64,000 bases of DNA, from the NCBI RefSeq assembly GCF_019802125.1, contig NZ_JAHVHT010000002.1:558001-622000 (forward strand), written 5' to 3'. A program made the position numbers and the translations under genes. Positions 18,185-27,273 of the stretch are shown here, one piece after another. Origin of the DNA: Tateyamaria omphalii (lineage in GTDB: Bacteria; Pseudomonadota; Alphaproteobacteria; Rhodobacterales; Rhodobacteraceae). The stretch's first letter is position 1. The number at the start of each line of letters is the position of its first letter. Below the pieces are notes generated by a model, which ran no database searches, was not told where the DNA came from, and saw only the letters and a program-made list of their open reading frames with translations.

Positions 18185-19549
18185 ATGAAGAAATTCGTGA
18201 TGGCCGCATTGGGCGGAACAGTAGCAGGTGTCATTGCAACGACGCAGATTGCGGGCCCCTTGCTGGCGCAGGAAAAGGCCGCAAATTCAAGTGTGTACGA
18301 ACAGTTGGATCTGTTCGGCGACATCTTTGAACGCATCCGTGGGCAATATGTGGAGCAGGTCGAACCCGGCGAGCTGATCGAGGCCGCGATTGACGGGATG
18401 CTGACCTCGCTTGATCCGCATTCAAGCTACCTGTCGCCCGATGATGCCGCGCAGATGCAGGTGCAGACCCGTGGTGAGTTCGGTGGCCTAGGCATCGAAG
18501 TCACGCAGGAAGAAGGGTTTATCAAGGTTGTGTCGCCCATCGACTCGACCCCAGCCGCCGAGGCCGGGATCGAAGCGGGCGACTTCATCACCCATGTCGA
18601 TGGCGAGTCGATGCTGGGCCTGACGTTGGACGAAGCGGTCGACAAAATGCGCGGGCCGGTGGGGTCCGAGATCATCATCACCGTGGTGCGCGAGGGCGAG
18701 AACGAACCCTTTGACGTGTCCATCATTCGCGACACGATCGAACTGCAAGCCGTGCGCAGCAGGACGCAGGGTGAGACGGTTGTGCTGCGCGTGACGACCT
18801 TCAATGACAAGACGACGCCGAACCTCGTCTCCAAGTTGGAAGAAGAAGTCGAGACGCTGGGCGGCATGGATTCCGTGAATGGCTTTGTTCTGGATTTACG
18901 TAACAATCCCGGGGGTTTGCTGACCCAAGCCATTCGCGTGTCGGATGCGTTTCTGGAAGAGGGCGAGATCGTTTCGACCCGTGGCCGCGACCCCGAGGAT
19001 GGTGATCGCTACAATGCGACGCCGGGCGATCTGGCGCAGGGCAAGCCCATTGTGGTGCTGATCAATGGCGGGTCCGCCTCGGCCTCCGAGATTGTGGCGG
19101 GGGCGCTGCAGGACCACCGCCGAGCCATCGTTGTGGGCACCAAGAGCTTTGGCAAAGGGTCGGTCCAGACGGTCATGCCGTTGCGCGGAGATGGGGCGAT
19201 GCGCCTGACCACGGCGCGGTATTATACGCCCTCGGGCCGGTCGATTCAGGCGCTGGGCGTGAGCCCTGACATCGTGGTGGAACAGCCCCGTCGGCGTCCG
19301 GTTGAGGACGAGGAAGAGGATGCACCCGCAAGCGCAGTTGGTCCCCGGACCGAGGGTGAACTGCGTGGCAGCCTCAACAATGATTCGCTGAGCGAGGACC
19401 AGATCAAGCAGATCGAGGAAGACCGGGCCAAGGCGCAGGAAGCGGCTGATCTGCGGGAAGAGGATTACCAGCTGGCCTATGCCATCGACATCCTGAAAGG
19501 GCTGAATGCGCTGGGTCCTCAAGCACTTAGCACGGCAAATTTGCGGTAG
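18185..19549 (+). CDS. ctpA: S41 family carboxy-terminal processing peptidase
   Basis: 454 residues with an N-terminal signal/anchor (MKKFVMAALGGTVAGVIATT). A PDZ domain spans about 95-180 (FGGLGIEVTQ, IKVVSPIDSTPAAEAGI, VVREGENEP). The catalytic region holds LRNNPGGLL, NGGSASASEIVAGALQDH and GTKSFGKGSVQT, which contain the Ser/Lys dyad. A charged acidic tail follows (DEEEDAPAS...). CtpA removes C-terminal peptides of periplasmic proteins, including peptidoglycan hydrolases, consistent with its coupling to envC. The operon stops at a terminator at 19560-19592; the rppH gene often found next in related genomes is not here. Confidence 0.95.
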   Translation: MKKFVMAALGGTVAGVIATTQIAGPLLAQEKAANSSVYEQLDLFGDIFERIRGQYVEQVEPGELIEAAIDGMLTSLDPHSSYLSPDDAAQMQVQTRGEFGGLGIEVTQEEGFIKVVSPIDSTPAAEAGIEAGDFITHVDGESMLGLTLDEAVDKMRGPVGSEIIITVVREGENEPFDVSIIRDTIELQAVRSRTQGETVVLRVTTFNDKTTPNLVSKLEEEVETLGGMDSVNGFVLDLRNNPGGLLTQAIRVSDAFLEEGEIVSTRGRDPEDGDRYNATPGDLAQGKPIVVLINGGSASASEIVAGALQDHRRAIVVGTKSFGKGSVQTVMPLRGDGAMRLTTARYYTPSGRSIQALGVSPDIVVEQPRRRPVEDEEEDAPASAVGPRTEGELRGSLNNDSLSEDQIKQIEEDRAKAQEAADLREEDYQLAYAIDILKGLNALGPQALSTANLR

Positions 19550-19559
19550 AGTGAACGGA

Positions 19560-19592
19560 GCGCGCGGTGGGGTTAACGCACCCCGCGCTTTT
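19560..19592 (+). terminator. terminator after gpmI-envC-ctpA
   Basis: GC-rich imperfect hairpin (GCGCGCGGTGGGG, loop TTAACG, CACCCCGCGC) followed by TTTT, 10 bp after the ctpA stop. Confidence 0.75.
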
Positions 19593-19604
19593 GCATTTGA
19601 GGGT

Positions 19605-19713
19605 AAAGTGCACATTTTGCCCGCGAAACTGCGTGTTTTGAGCCTGTTGAACCGGGCAGTTTTTGCCGGGTTTTGGCGAAACTGCACATTTTTAGGGTCA
19701 AACTGCGTGTTTT
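19605..19713. repeat. cluster of four 14-bp repeats AAASTGCRYRTTTT
   Basis: Four copies lie at 19605-19618 (AAAGTGCACATTTT), 19626-19639 and 19700-19713 (both AAACTGCGTGTTTT), and 19679-19692 (AAACTGCACATTTT). A related inverted piece (GGGCAGTTTTTGCC) lies at 19654-19667. The pairs are repeated as a ~45-bp block about 74 bp apart. The stretch contains no plausible gene and sits between ctpA and a convergent operon. Role unknown; it could be a protein-binding array or a remnant of an interspersed repeat family. Confidence 0.75.
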
Positions 19714-19799
19714 GGTGACGGCCGATCGCCGTTTTCCCGATCATTTTTTATTAGTAGATCGGTGCCGTTAACGAAGGTTTCGATTGGGTAAACTTCGAG

Positions 19800-19828
19800 C
19801 GTAAGGCGGGGTGAAACCCCGCCTTACG
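19800..19828 (-). terminator. terminator of the minus-strand sugar-acid operon
   Basis: Perfect 12-bp stem (CGTAAGGCGGGG paired with CCCCGCCTTACG) with a TGAAA loop. The stem contains the stop codon of the last gene (19824-19826), so it terminates the 25231-to-19824 operon. The T run after it is weak. Confidence 0.8.
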
Positions 19829-20912
19829 GTTTGACTTCAAACGGGGTGAGTTTGGGCCAGTCGAATTCTACGCCGACGCCGGGGATTTTGGGGGCGACGG
19901 CGAGTTGATCCTCGATTGCCAAAGGGCGTTTCGTGTAGCGGTCGATGGGGAAGCTGTGCACTTCGAGCCAGCCGCCGTGGGGTTGGCTTGAGACCAGCGA
20001 AACATGCAGTTCCTGCATGCCGTGGCTGCAGACCGGGACGCCCGCCTCTTGCGCCATCCTTGCCACTTCGAGCCAGCCGGTGATGCCCAGGCAGTTCGAC
20101 GCGTCGGGTTGGATGAAGTCCACATGGGGCAGGGCGCGGCGAAACTCATGCAGGGTGTGCAGGTTTTCGCCCTGGGCGACTTTGATGCCCGAGGCGTCAC
20201 GGATGCGTGCGAAGTCCTCGAAGTGATCGGGTTCGATGGGCTCTTCGAACCATTCGATATCGAATGGTCTCATCGCCTTGGCCATGCTGATCGCTTGATC
20301 GGTGGTCATGGAATAGTTGGCGTCGACCATGAAGGTGATGTCGGGGCCGATGAGGTCGCGGACCGCCTTGATCCGTTCCACGTCTTCCACCTCGGTCGGT
20401 TGGCCGATCTTGATTTTGACGGCGTTGTGGCCGCGGGCGAGGTAGGTGCGGATGCTGTCAAGTAGTTTGGGCAGATCGAAGCCAAGATCGATGCCGCCCG
20501 CGTAGGCTTTGCACCGGTCGGATGCGCCGCCTGCGGCTTGGACGAGCGATTGGCCTGCACCTTTGAGCCGCGCGTCCCAGAGGGCGATATCCACCGCAGA
20601 GATGGCGAAAGACAGGATGCCGCCCCGGCCCACGTAGTGCAGGTGTTCGTCCATGGCGTGGGTGAGCTGTTCGACGTTTTCGGAGTCTTGCCCGATCAGG
20701 AAGGGGGCGAGGTCGTGGGTAATCATCGCTGCCGTGGCGTGCCCGCCGCGCCCGCCATTGTAGGTGTAGCCGGTGCCCGTGCGCCCGTCCTCCAGCGTGA
20801 CTGTCGCCGTGATCAGGTGGAAATGGCTATGGTCGCCGTGCTTGGCATCGACGAGGATTTCGTCGAGCGGGACGGCGAAGAGGCGGGCCTGGACGTCGGT
20901 GATCTTAGCCAT
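19824..20912 (-). CDS. enolase-superfamily (mandelate racemase/muconate lactonizing) sugar acid dehydratase
   Basis: 362 residues. The barrel carries the KxK pair in AVKIKIGQ, the metal ligands in [15 protein letters not shown] and AQGEN, and a catalytic histidine in [13 protein letters not shown]. That set is the mandelate-racemase subgroup, whose members abstract a proton alpha to a carboxylate. With HYVGRGGI and the neighbours (IlvD/Edd dehydratase, FAH hydrolase, SDR) the likely role is dehydration or epimerisation of an aldonic or aldaric acid such as talarate/galactarate or fuconate. The ATG overlaps the upstream 2-hydroxyacid dehydrogenase by 8 bp. It is the last gene of the operon. 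Precise substrate unknown. Confidence 0.83.
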   Translation of the reverse strand: MAKITDVQARLFAVPLDEILVDAKHGDHSHFHLITATVTLEDGRTGTGYTYNGGRGGHATAAMITHDLAPFLIGQDSENVEQLTHAMDEHLHYVGRGGILSFAISAVDIALWDARLKGAGQSLVQAAGGASDRCKAYAGGIDLGFDLPKLLDSIRTYLARGHNAVKIKIGQPTEVEDVERIKAVRDLIGPDITFMVDANYSMTTDQAISMAKAMRPFDIEWFEEPIEPDHFEDFARIRDASGIKVAQGENLHTLHEFRRALPHVDFIQPDASNCLGITGWLEVARMAQEAGVPVCSHGMQELHVSLVSSQPHGGWLEVHSFPIDRYTKRPLAIEDQLAVAPKIPGVGVEFDWPKLTPFEVKP

Positions 20913-21837
20913 TGAGGTGCCTGGTTTCCGGCACGGGCGTGATCACGAGGCCGTTGTCGAGATGGCTGATCAGGTTGTCCACCACGAGCGTGCCCATGGC
21001 CGCGCGTGTTTCATGCGTGGCGCTGCCGACATGGGGCAGGAGGATGACGTTGGACATGGTTTTGAGGGCGTCGGGGATTTTGGGTTCTTCCTCGAACACG
21101 TCGAGGGCTGCGTAGCCGAGCTTGCTGGATTGGAGGGCGGCGACCATGGCAGCCTCGTCAATCACTGAGCCGCGGGAGACGTTGATCAGGGTGCCTTCGG
21201 GGCCCAGAGCCTCGATCACATCCGCATTGACGATGTGGTGGGTCGAGGGGCCGCCGGGGGTGATGCAGATCATCACCTCAACCGCCTTTGCCATGTCCAC
21301 GAGGTTGGCGTGGTAGGTGTAGGGCACGTCCTTTTCGCTGCGGGTGTGGTAGTGGATGTCGGCGTCGAACGACTTGAGCTTGTCCGCGATGGCCTGGCCG
21401 ATGCGCCCGAGCCCGAGGATGCCGACGCGCCGGTTGTCAGCGCTGCGCGACAGGGGCGCGTTGCCGTTCGTTTCCCAATTGCCGGAGCGGGCGTGCGCCT
21501 CGTCCGCCATGAAGTTGCGGAAGCTGTTGAGCATCAGCATGATCGCGGTGCTCGCCACTTCGGCGTTCAGGACGTCGGGTGTGTGGGTGACGATGATGCC
21601 CCGTTCGACGCAGGCGTCGGTGTCGATGGCGTCATACCCTACGCCGTAGCTGGCGGCCATTTGCGCGTTGGGGCAGTTGGCGAGGATATCGGCAGGCACG
21701 CCGTCATGGCCGTTGGTGACGATGTGGGTGATTGCCTCGCCCGGGTAGTTGTCGGTGGCTTGGTGGATGGTGAAGCGCTCTTCCAGACGGGTGCGCATGG
21801 CGTCGGTGATGCCGCCGATTTGCAGAAGATCAGGCAT
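20905..21837 (-). CDS. D-isomer-specific 2-hydroxyacid dehydrogenase
   Basis: 310 residues. It has the NAD-binding [16 protein letters not shown] (residues ~140-155), the substrate arginine segment [10 protein letters not shown], the glutamate in DVFEEEP and the catalytic histidine in [13 protein letters not shown]. These proteins reduce glyoxylate, hydroxypyruvate or longer 2-oxo acids with NAD(P)H. In this operon it could reduce a 2-oxo acid made by the FAH hydrolase, or oxidise the aldonic substrate. It overlaps the next and the previous gene by 8 bp each, so translation is tightly coupled. Confidence 0.9.
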   Translation of the reverse strand: MPDLLQIGGITDAMRTRLEERFTIHQATDNYPGEAITHIVTNGHDGVPADILANCPNAQMAASYGVGYDAIDTDACVERGIIVTHTPDVLNAEVASTAIMLMLNSFRNFMADEAHARSGNWETNGNAPLSRSADNRRVGILGLGRIGQAIADKLKSFDADIHYHTRSEKDVPYTYHANLVDMAKAVEVMICITPGGPSTHHIVNADVIEALGPEGTLINVSRGSVIDEAAMVAALQSSKLGYAALDVFEEEPKIPDALKTMSNVILLPHVGSATHETRAAMGTLVVDNLISHLDNGLVITPVPETRHLNG

Positions 21838-22672
21838 CTTGTTTCACCTCTTGCCTTTGGGTGCCGAGGCCCGCGATTTCCAGTTCCATCACGTCGCCCA
21901 CCTTGAGGTAGGTTTTCGGGTTCATCCCGTCGCCCACGCCGGGGGGCGTGCCGGTGCTGATGACGTCGCCGGGGTGCAGGGTGAAGAGGTGCGACAGGTG
22001 TTCGATGATTTCGGCCACGGAGAAGATCATGGTGGAGGTGTTCCCGGTCTGCATCCGCTGGCCGTTGACCGAGAGCGACATGTCGAGCGTTTGGGGGTCT
22101 TCGATTTCGTCACGTGTAATAAGATACGGGCCCGTAGGTCCGTAGGTGTCGCAGGATTTGCCCTTGGTCCACTGGCCCGTGAGGTTCTGCTGGAATTCGC
22201 GTTCGGAGACGTCGTTGACGATGCAGTAGCCTGCCACGTAGTCGAGCGCGTCGGCTTTGCTCACATATTTGCAGGTCTTGCCGATCACCGCGCCCAGTTC
22301 GACTTCCCAGTCGGTGCGTTGGGAGCCGCGCGGCATGACCACGTCGTCATTGGGGCCAACGATGGCCGAGTTGGCCTTGAAGAACAGGATGGGGTGTTCG
22401 GGGATCGGGAGGCCTTGTTCGGCGGCGTGGTCGGAGTAGTTGAGGCCGATGCAGAGGAACTTGCCGATATTGCCGACGCAGGGGCCGATGCGGGGGGAGC
22501 CGTCGACTGCTGGCAGGGTGGCAGGGTCGATGGCGCGCAGCTTGTCGAGCGTTGCGTCGTCCAGTGTGGCGCCGTGGATGTCGTCGATGTGGCCGCTGAG
22601 GTCGCGGAGTGTGTCGCCGTCCATGAGGCCTGGTTTTTCGTGACCTACGTCACCGTATCTTACGAGTTTCAT
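21830..22672 (-). CDS. fumarylacetoacetate hydrolase family protein, probably 2,4-diketo-3-deoxy-sugar-acid hydrolase
   Basis: 280 residues. The N-terminal segment and the FAH core (IGLNYSDHAAEQ, FFKANSAIVGPNDDVVMP, DWEVELGAVIGK, GYCIVNDVSEREFQ, GPTGPYLITRDEI, DVISTGTPPGVGDGM) include the acidic metal-binding residues. In known non-phosphorylating L-fucose-type pathways a FAH-family enzyme of this type cleaves 2,4-diketo-3-deoxy-L-fuconate to pyruvate and lactate. The neighbouring SDR resembles the matching 2-keto-3-deoxy-L-fuconate dehydrogenase, so this assignment is reasonable. It is 10 bp after the IlvD-family gene. Confidence 0.87.
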   Translation of the reverse strand: MKLVRYGDVGHEKPGLMDGDTLRDLSGHIDDIHGATLDDATLDKLRAIDPATLPAVDGSPRIGPCVGNIGKFLCIGLNYSDHAAEQGLPIPEHPILFFKANSAIVGPNDDVVMPRGSQRTDWEVELGAVIGKTCKYVSKADALDYVAGYCIVNDVSEREFQQNLTGQWTKGKSCDTYGPTGPYLITRDEIEDPQTLDMSLSVNGQRMQTGNTSTMIFSVAEIIEHLSHLFTLHPGDVISTGTPPGVGDGMNPKTYLKVGDVMELEIAGLGTQRQEVKQDA

Positions 22673-22682
22673 ATTCGGCCTC

Positions 22683-24488
22683 TTAGTGATTATCGCGCGG
22701 CATGTGGCGGCGGGAGATGTCTTGGTACTTCGTGGCGCCGCGCAGGGTCATCCCCTCGTCAAAGCGGCCCACGTAGTCGCGGAAGATTTCTTGCCAGGGG
22801 CTTTGGCTTTCGGGGACCTTGTAGCCGCCTGCGGCCATGATCGCTTCGGCGCGGGCTTGAAGCGTGGCGTCGTCCACCAGCATGTCGGCGGTGCATTTCT
22901 TGAGGTCGATACGGACGCGGTCTCCGTTTTCCAGAAGGGCGAGGCCACCGCCATCTGCGGCCTCGGGTGAGGCGTTGAGGATTGAAGGGCTGCCGGAGGT
23001 GCCGGATTGGCGGCCGTCACCGACGCAGGGGAGCGCCTGGATGCCTTTTTTGAGCAGATAGGAGGGCGCGCGCATGTTTACGACTTCGGCGCCGCCGGGG
23101 TAGCCCTTGGGGCCCGCGCCGCGCATGAACAGGATGCAGTGTTCGTCGATCCCTTCGGCTTCGTCGTCGATGCGGTGGTGGAAGTCCTCGGGGCCGTCGA
23201 ATACCACCGCGCGCCCTTCGAACGCTTCGGGGTCGTCGGGGTTCGACAGGTAGCGGGTGCGGAATTCCTCGGAAATCACGGAGGTTTTCATGATCGCGCT
23301 GTCGAACAGGTTGCCCTTGAGGTTGATGAACCCGGCTTCGGCCTTGAGCGGGTCGGAGACGGGTTTGATCACTTCCGTGTTTTCGCTGCGCACGCCCTCG
23401 CAGTTTTCGCGCATCGTCTTGCCATTAGCGGTGATCACGTCGGGGTGGGGCAGCAGGTCTGCGGCGATCAACTCGCCGATGACCGCCGGAACGCCGCCTG
23501 CGTGCTGGTAGTCTTCGCCGAGGTACTCACCTGCGGGTTGGAGGTTCACCAGAAGCGGCACGTGGTGGCCGTGCTTTTGCCAGTCGTCGTTGTTGAGCGG
23601 CACGTCGAGGTGCTTGGCGATGCCGTTGAGGTGAATGGGCGCGTTGGTGGAGCCGCCGATGGCGGAGTTGATGACGATCGTGTTTTCGAACGCCTCGCGC
23701 GTCATGATGTCGGAGGGGCGCAGGTCTTCCCAAACCATATCCACGATGCGCTTGCCGGTCTCATAGCTGATCTGGCTGCGCTCGCGGTAAGGGGCGGGGA
23801 TGGCGGCGGAGCCGGGCAGTTGCATGCCGAGGGCTTCGGCCAGCGAATTCATCGTCGTGGCCGTACCCATTGTGTTGCAGTAGCCGACCGAGGGGGCGGA
23901 GGAGGCGACGAGTTCCATGAACCCTTCGCCGTCGATCTCGCCCCGCGCCATCATCTCGCGCGCCTGCCAGACGATGGAGCCAGAGCCGGTGCGTTCGCCG
24001 CGGAACCAGCCGTTGAGCATGGGGCCAACTGACAGGGCCACGGCGGGGATGTTCACGGTGGCGGCGGCCATCAGGAGGGCGGGTGTTGTCTTGTCACAGC
24101 CGATGGTGAGGACGACGCCGTCGAGCGGGTAGCCGTAGAGGGTTTCGACGAGCGACAGGTAGGCGAGGTTGCGGTCGAGCATGGCCGTCGGCCGCTTGCC
24201 GGTTTCCTGTATCGGGTGGACCGGGATTTCGATGCAGGTGCCGCCTGCAGCCACGATGCCGTCACGGACACGTTTCGCCAACTCGATGTGGTGGCGGTTG
24301 CAGGGCGACAGGTCGCTGCCCGTTTGCGCGATGCCGATGATCGGCTTGCCGGATTGCAGTTCCTCGCGCGTGAGTCCGTAGTTCAGGTAGCGTTCGAGGT
24401 AGAGCGCGGTCATTTCCGGGTTGTCCGGGTTCATGAACCACTTGCGGGAACGCAGGTCTTCTATTCCAATTTTCTTTTTGTTGGTCAT
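22683..24488 (-). CDS. IlvD/Edd-family sugar acid dehydratase (arabonate-type)
   Basis: 601 residues, the size of sugar-acid dehydratases of the IlvD/Edd family. The iron-sulfur cysteines are visible in [25 protein letters not shown] and [17 protein letters not shown]; the C-terminal motif [18 protein letters not shown] is typical of L-arabonate/pentonate-type members. It removes water from an aldonic acid to give a 2-keto-3-deoxy acid. The ATG overlaps the SDR stop (ATGA). Two dehydratases (this and the enolase-type) in one operon suggest two related substrates. Pentonate versus hexonate specificity cannot be read from sequence. Confidence 0.92.
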   Translation of the reverse strand: MTNKKKIGIEDLRSRKWFMNPDNPEMTALYLERYLNYGLTREELQSGKPIIGIAQTGSDLSPCNRHHIELAKRVRDGIVAAGGTCIEIPVHPIQETGKRPTAMLDRNLAYLSLVETLYGYPLDGVVLTIGCDKTTPALLMAAATVNIPAVALSVGPMLNGWFRGERTGSGSIVWQAREMMARGEIDGEGFMELVASSAPSVGYCNTMGTATTMNSLAEALGMQLPGSAAIPAPYRERSQISYETGKRIVDMVWEDLRPSDIMTREAFENTIVINSAIGGSTNAPIHLNGIAKHLDVPLNNDDWQKHGHHVPLLVNLQPAGEYLGEDYQHAGGVPAVIGELIAADLLPHPDVITANGKTMRENCEGVRSENTEVIKPVSDPLKAEAGFINLKGNLFDSAIMKTSVISEEFRTRYLSNPDDPEAFEGRAVVFDGPEDFHHRIDDEAEGIDEHCILFMRGAGPKGYPGGAEVVNMRAPSYLLKKGIQALPCVGDGRQSGTSGSPSILNASPEAADGGGLALLENGDRVRIDLKKCTADMLVDDATLQARAEAIMAAGGYKVPESQSPWQEIFRDYVGRFDEGMTLRGATKYQDISRRHMPRDNH

Positions 24489-25231
24489 TGTCCTGACCAG
24501 CCTCCATCAATGATGTGGGTATGTCCTGTGGTGAACGCGCTTTCATCGCTGGCGAGGTAGACCACCAGCGCTGCAATTTCTTCGGCCTTGGCGACGCGGC
24601 CCATGGGTTGGCGGGCGACGAATTGTTCCATGGCCTTGTCATAGCTGCCAAGCTCTTCGCCCAGTGCCTTGACCCTGTCGTGCCAGCTGGGGCTTTCGAC
24701 GGTGCCGGGGCAGATGCAGTTACAGCGGATACCTTGGGTGATGTAGTCGACGGCGACGGATTTTGTGAGGCCGACAACGGCGGCTTTGGTCGTGCCGTAG
24801 ATGAAGCGGTTGGGCGCGCCGATGATGGAGCCGAGGGCCGACGACATGTTGATGATCGAGCCGTTTCCGCGGTCCAGCATCCCCGGCAGGGCGGCGCGGA
24901 TGGTGCGGTACATGGAGCGGACGTTGAGGTCGAAGGCGAAGTCCCATTCGTCGTCCGTACTGTCCAGTATGGTGCCGTGGTGCACGAAGCCTGCGCAGTT
25001 GAACAGGATGTCGGGTTGGGCTTCTTCTACGCCATCCTTGACGCTGGTTTCACTGCGAGCATCCAGCGGAAACGCCATGATATTCGCATGTTCCAGCGTG
25101 CTGAGCGCATCGGCGTTGACGTCGGTGGCGAAGACTCTCGCCCCCTCGTTCGCCATGGCGAGTGCGCTGGCGCGGCCGATACCCTGGCCTGCGGCCGTCA
25201 CAAGCGCGCGCTTTCCGTCAAGACGGCCCAT
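24485..25231 (-). CDS. SDR-family dehydrogenase similar to 2-keto-3-deoxy-L-fuconate dehydrogenase
   Basis: 248 residues with [14 protein letters not shown] (cofactor), [21 protein letters not shown] and the catalytic YGTTKAA. The start [14 protein letters not shown] and the phrase NCAGFVHHG...[13 protein letters not shown], with [17 protein letters not shown] near the C-terminus, closely resemble DHRS6/BDH2-type SDRs that include bacterial 2-keto-3-deoxy-L-fuconate dehydrogenase. It would convert the dehydratase product to the 2,4-diketo compound for the FAH hydrolase. First gene of the operon; the promoter should lie in 25232-25347, shared with a divergent gene. Confidence 0.9.
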   Translation of the reverse strand: MGRLDGKRALVTAAGQGIGRASALAMANEGARVFATDVNADALSTLEHANIMAFPLDARSETSVKDGVEEAQPDILFNCAGFVHHGTILDSTDDEWDFAFDLNVRSMYRTIRAALPGMLDRGNGSIINMSSALGSIIGAPNRFIYGTTKAAVVGLTKSVAVDYITQGIRCNCICPGTVESPSWHDRVKALGEELGSYDKAMEQFVARQPMGRVAKAEEIAALVVYLASDESAFTTGHTHIIDGGWSGQ

Positions 25232-25260
25232 GTACTCCCCCCGTATCGGATCAGGTGTTG

Positions 25261-25283
25261 CGCAGACGGCGGGTCTGCGTTTT
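25261..25283. other. hairpin with T run between divergent dehydrogenase genes
   Basis: 7-bp stem CGCAGAC/GTCTGCG, loop GGCGG, then TTTT on the plus strand. It looks like a terminator but no plus-strand gene ends here; it may be an operator or a leader element of the gene at 25348. Confidence 0.4.
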
Positions 25284-25347
25284 GCTGTTAGCGTAGGACA
25301 AGGTGCGGGCGTTGACCAGACGTCACGAAAATTTCGAAAGGAAAGTC

Positions 25348-26226
25348 ATGGCGTTCGAGAATGTGGCCCTGTTGGGCACTGGGCTGATGGGCTTTCCCAT
25401 GGCGCGGAATCTTGCCCGTGCGGGGGTGCCGGTGACGGTTTGGAACCGGACGCAGGCCAAGGCGGAGCCGCTGGCGGATGAGGGGGCTGCGGTGGCGGCC
25501 AGCACGTCGGCGGCGGTGACCGGGGCGGATGTCATCATCACGATGATGAGTGATGGGCCGACGGTATTGGCAGTGATTGCCGAGGTGTCGCGTAGCCTGA
25601 CGAGCGGAGCGCTCTGGATCGACATGTCGTCGACCAAGCCGGTCGAGGCGCGCGCAGCCCGCGCACGGTTGGCTGAGCAAGGCGTTGCATTTCTGGATGC
25701 GCCTGTGTCGGGTGGCACCAAGGGGGCCGAGGCGGCATCACTTGCTATCATGGTGGGTGGGGAGGCTGCGGATTTCGAGCGCGCGCACCCGATATTTGAG
25801 GTGATGGGGCGTCCAGTTCACGTGGGACCGGCCGGAACCGGTCAACTGTCGAAACTTTGCAATCAGGCGATTGTCGCGGTCACGATCGGCGCAGTGGCCG
25901 AGGCAATGCTGTTGGCCGAACAGGGGAGAGCAGATCCAGCGGCACTGCGCGCTGCGCTTAAGGGCGGGTTTGCTGACAGCACCATTCTGCAACAGCATGG
26001 GGAGCGAATGACGACCGGGAATTTTGAGCCCGGTGGCTTGTCGAAGTTTCAGCTCAAGGATTTGGACAACGTACTGGTCGAAGCTGCGGGTCTTGGTCTT
26101 GCGCTGCCAATGGTTGAAGGTGTCCGCGCGCGGTTCGCCCATTTTGTTGAGAACATGGACGGCGCGGACAAGGATCACTCTGGGCTCTATCTCGAACTCA
26201 AAGCACAGAACGGAATGGGTACATGA
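25348..26226 (+). CDS. 3-hydroxyisobutyrate dehydrogenase-family NAD(P) oxidoreductase
   Basis: 292 residues. Features are ALLGTGLMGFPMARNLA (cofactor), DAPVSGGTKGAEAASLAIMVGG (substrate loop) and the catalytic lysine in GQLSKLCNQAI. Members include 3-hydroxyisobutyrate dehydrogenase, tartronate semialdehyde reductase (GarR/GlxR) and L-threonate dehydrogenase. Start ATG 25348 (MAFENVALLGTG) has GAAAGGAAA upstream; the frame extends to 25303 without a ribosome site. The stop overlaps the denD-like gene by 4 bp, so both act together, probably on four- or three-carbon sugar acids. Confidence 0.88.
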   Translation: MAFENVALLGTGLMGFPMARNLARAGVPVTVWNRTQAKAEPLADEGAAVAASTSAAVTGADVIITMMSDGPTVLAVIAEVSRSLTSGALWIDMSSTKPVEARAARARLAEQGVAFLDAPVSGGTKGAEAASLAIMVGGEAADFERAHPIFEVMGRPVHVGPAGTGQLSKLCNQAIVAVTIGAVAEAMLLAEQGRADPAALRAALKGGFADSTILQQHGERMTTGNFEPGGLSKFQLKDLDNVLVEAAGLGLALPMVEGVRARFAHFVENMDGADKDHSGLYLELKAQNGMGT

Positions 26227-27209
26227 AACGCATCCTGATCCTCGGTGGCGGCGGCATGGTGGGCCAGAAGCTGGCCCGCCGGTTGGAGACGCAGGGCCTG
26301 CCCGGCTTTGGTGATTTTCGCGTGACGCTGCATGATCTGGGCTATGCGCCGGATGCGGTGGGCGACGACAAGCGCGTTGGCGATCTGTCGGTGCTGGCCG
26401 AGGGCGCGGCGTTGGCGGCGGAGCGGTTTGATGTGATTTTCTATCTCGCTTCCATCGTGTCGGGCGAGGCGGAGACGAATTTCGATCTTGGGTGGCAGAC
26501 GAACCTGACGCCATTGTGGGCGTTTCTTGAGGCGTTGAGGGCGCAGCATCGGGCGAGCGGTGGTGAATACGTCCCGCGTGTGGTGTTCACCTCATCCATT
26601 GCAGTCTTCGGTGGTCCCTATCCCGACAAGATTGGCGACGAATTCCTGACCTCGCCCCAGACCAGCTATGGCGCGCAGAAGGCGGCGTGCGAGTTGATGA
26701 TCCAGGACTATTCGCGCAAGGGGTTTATCGACGGGATGTCGCTGCGCTTGCCGACGATCTGCGTGCGGCCGGGCAAGGCGAATTTGGCGGCGTCCTCGTT
26801 TTTCTCGGGCATCATTCGGGAGCCGTTGAACGGGATGGAGGCCATTTTGCCGGTCGAGGATACTGTACGGCATTGGCATGCCTCGCCCCGGTCGGCGGCG
26901 GGGTTTCTGGCCCATGCGGCGGTGCTGGATACCGACCGGCTGGAAGGACGGCGGGCGCTGAACCTGCCGGGGTTGAGTTGTACCGTGGCCGAGCAGATCG
27001 AGGCGTTGCGGGATGTGGCGGGCAACAATGTGGTCGCCCTGATCAAGCCGCAGCGGGACGAGGCGGTGGCCAAGATCGTTTCGGGCTGGCCGCGGAATTT
27101 TGCGCCGGAGCGGGCCCTGACCCTTGGGTTCAAGGCGGAGGAGACGTTTCGGGAGATCATTGATGTTTACATCGAGGATGATCTGCCGGGGCGGATGCCA
27201 AGCCCATAA
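26223..27209 (+). CDS. denD: D-erythronate dehydrogenase-like NAD-dependent epimerase/dehydratase family protein
   Basis: 328 residues of the extended SDR type: Rossmann ILILGGGGMVGQKLARRL, a serine/tyrosine pair in VVFTSSIAVFGG and the YxxxK motif in SYGAQKAACELM. The segments YLASIVSGEAETNFDLGW and SLRLPTICVRPGKANLAASSFFSGIIREPL match the DenD branch, which oxidises D-erythronate to 2-oxo-tetronate. Coupled by ATGA to a 3-hydroxyisobutyrate dehydrogenase homologue. A Hyi-like isomerase of the kind used next in tetronate degradation is at 5000. No DenK-type kinase is seen, so the pathway in this window is incomplete. Confidence 0.83.
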   Translation: MKRILILGGGGMVGQKLARRLETQGLPGFGDFRVTLHDLGYAPDAVGDDKRVGDLSVLAEGAALAAERFDVIFYLASIVSGEAETNFDLGWQTNLTPLWAFLEALRAQHRASGGEYVPRVVFTSSIAVFGGPYPDKIGDEFLTSPQTSYGAQKAACELMIQDYSRKGFIDGMSLRLPTICVRPGKANLAASSFFSGIIREPLNGMEAILPVEDTVRHWHASPRSAAGFLAHAAVLDTDRLEGRRALNLPGLSCTVAEQIEALRDVAGNNVVALIKPQRDEAVAKIVSGWPRNFAPERALTLGFKAEETFREIIDVYIEDDLPGRMPSP

Positions 27210-27273
27210 ACGTTTCCGTATTGATCCATAGCTGATACGCTTTCCTTCGGAATTGCGATTTTAGGTATTGGAT

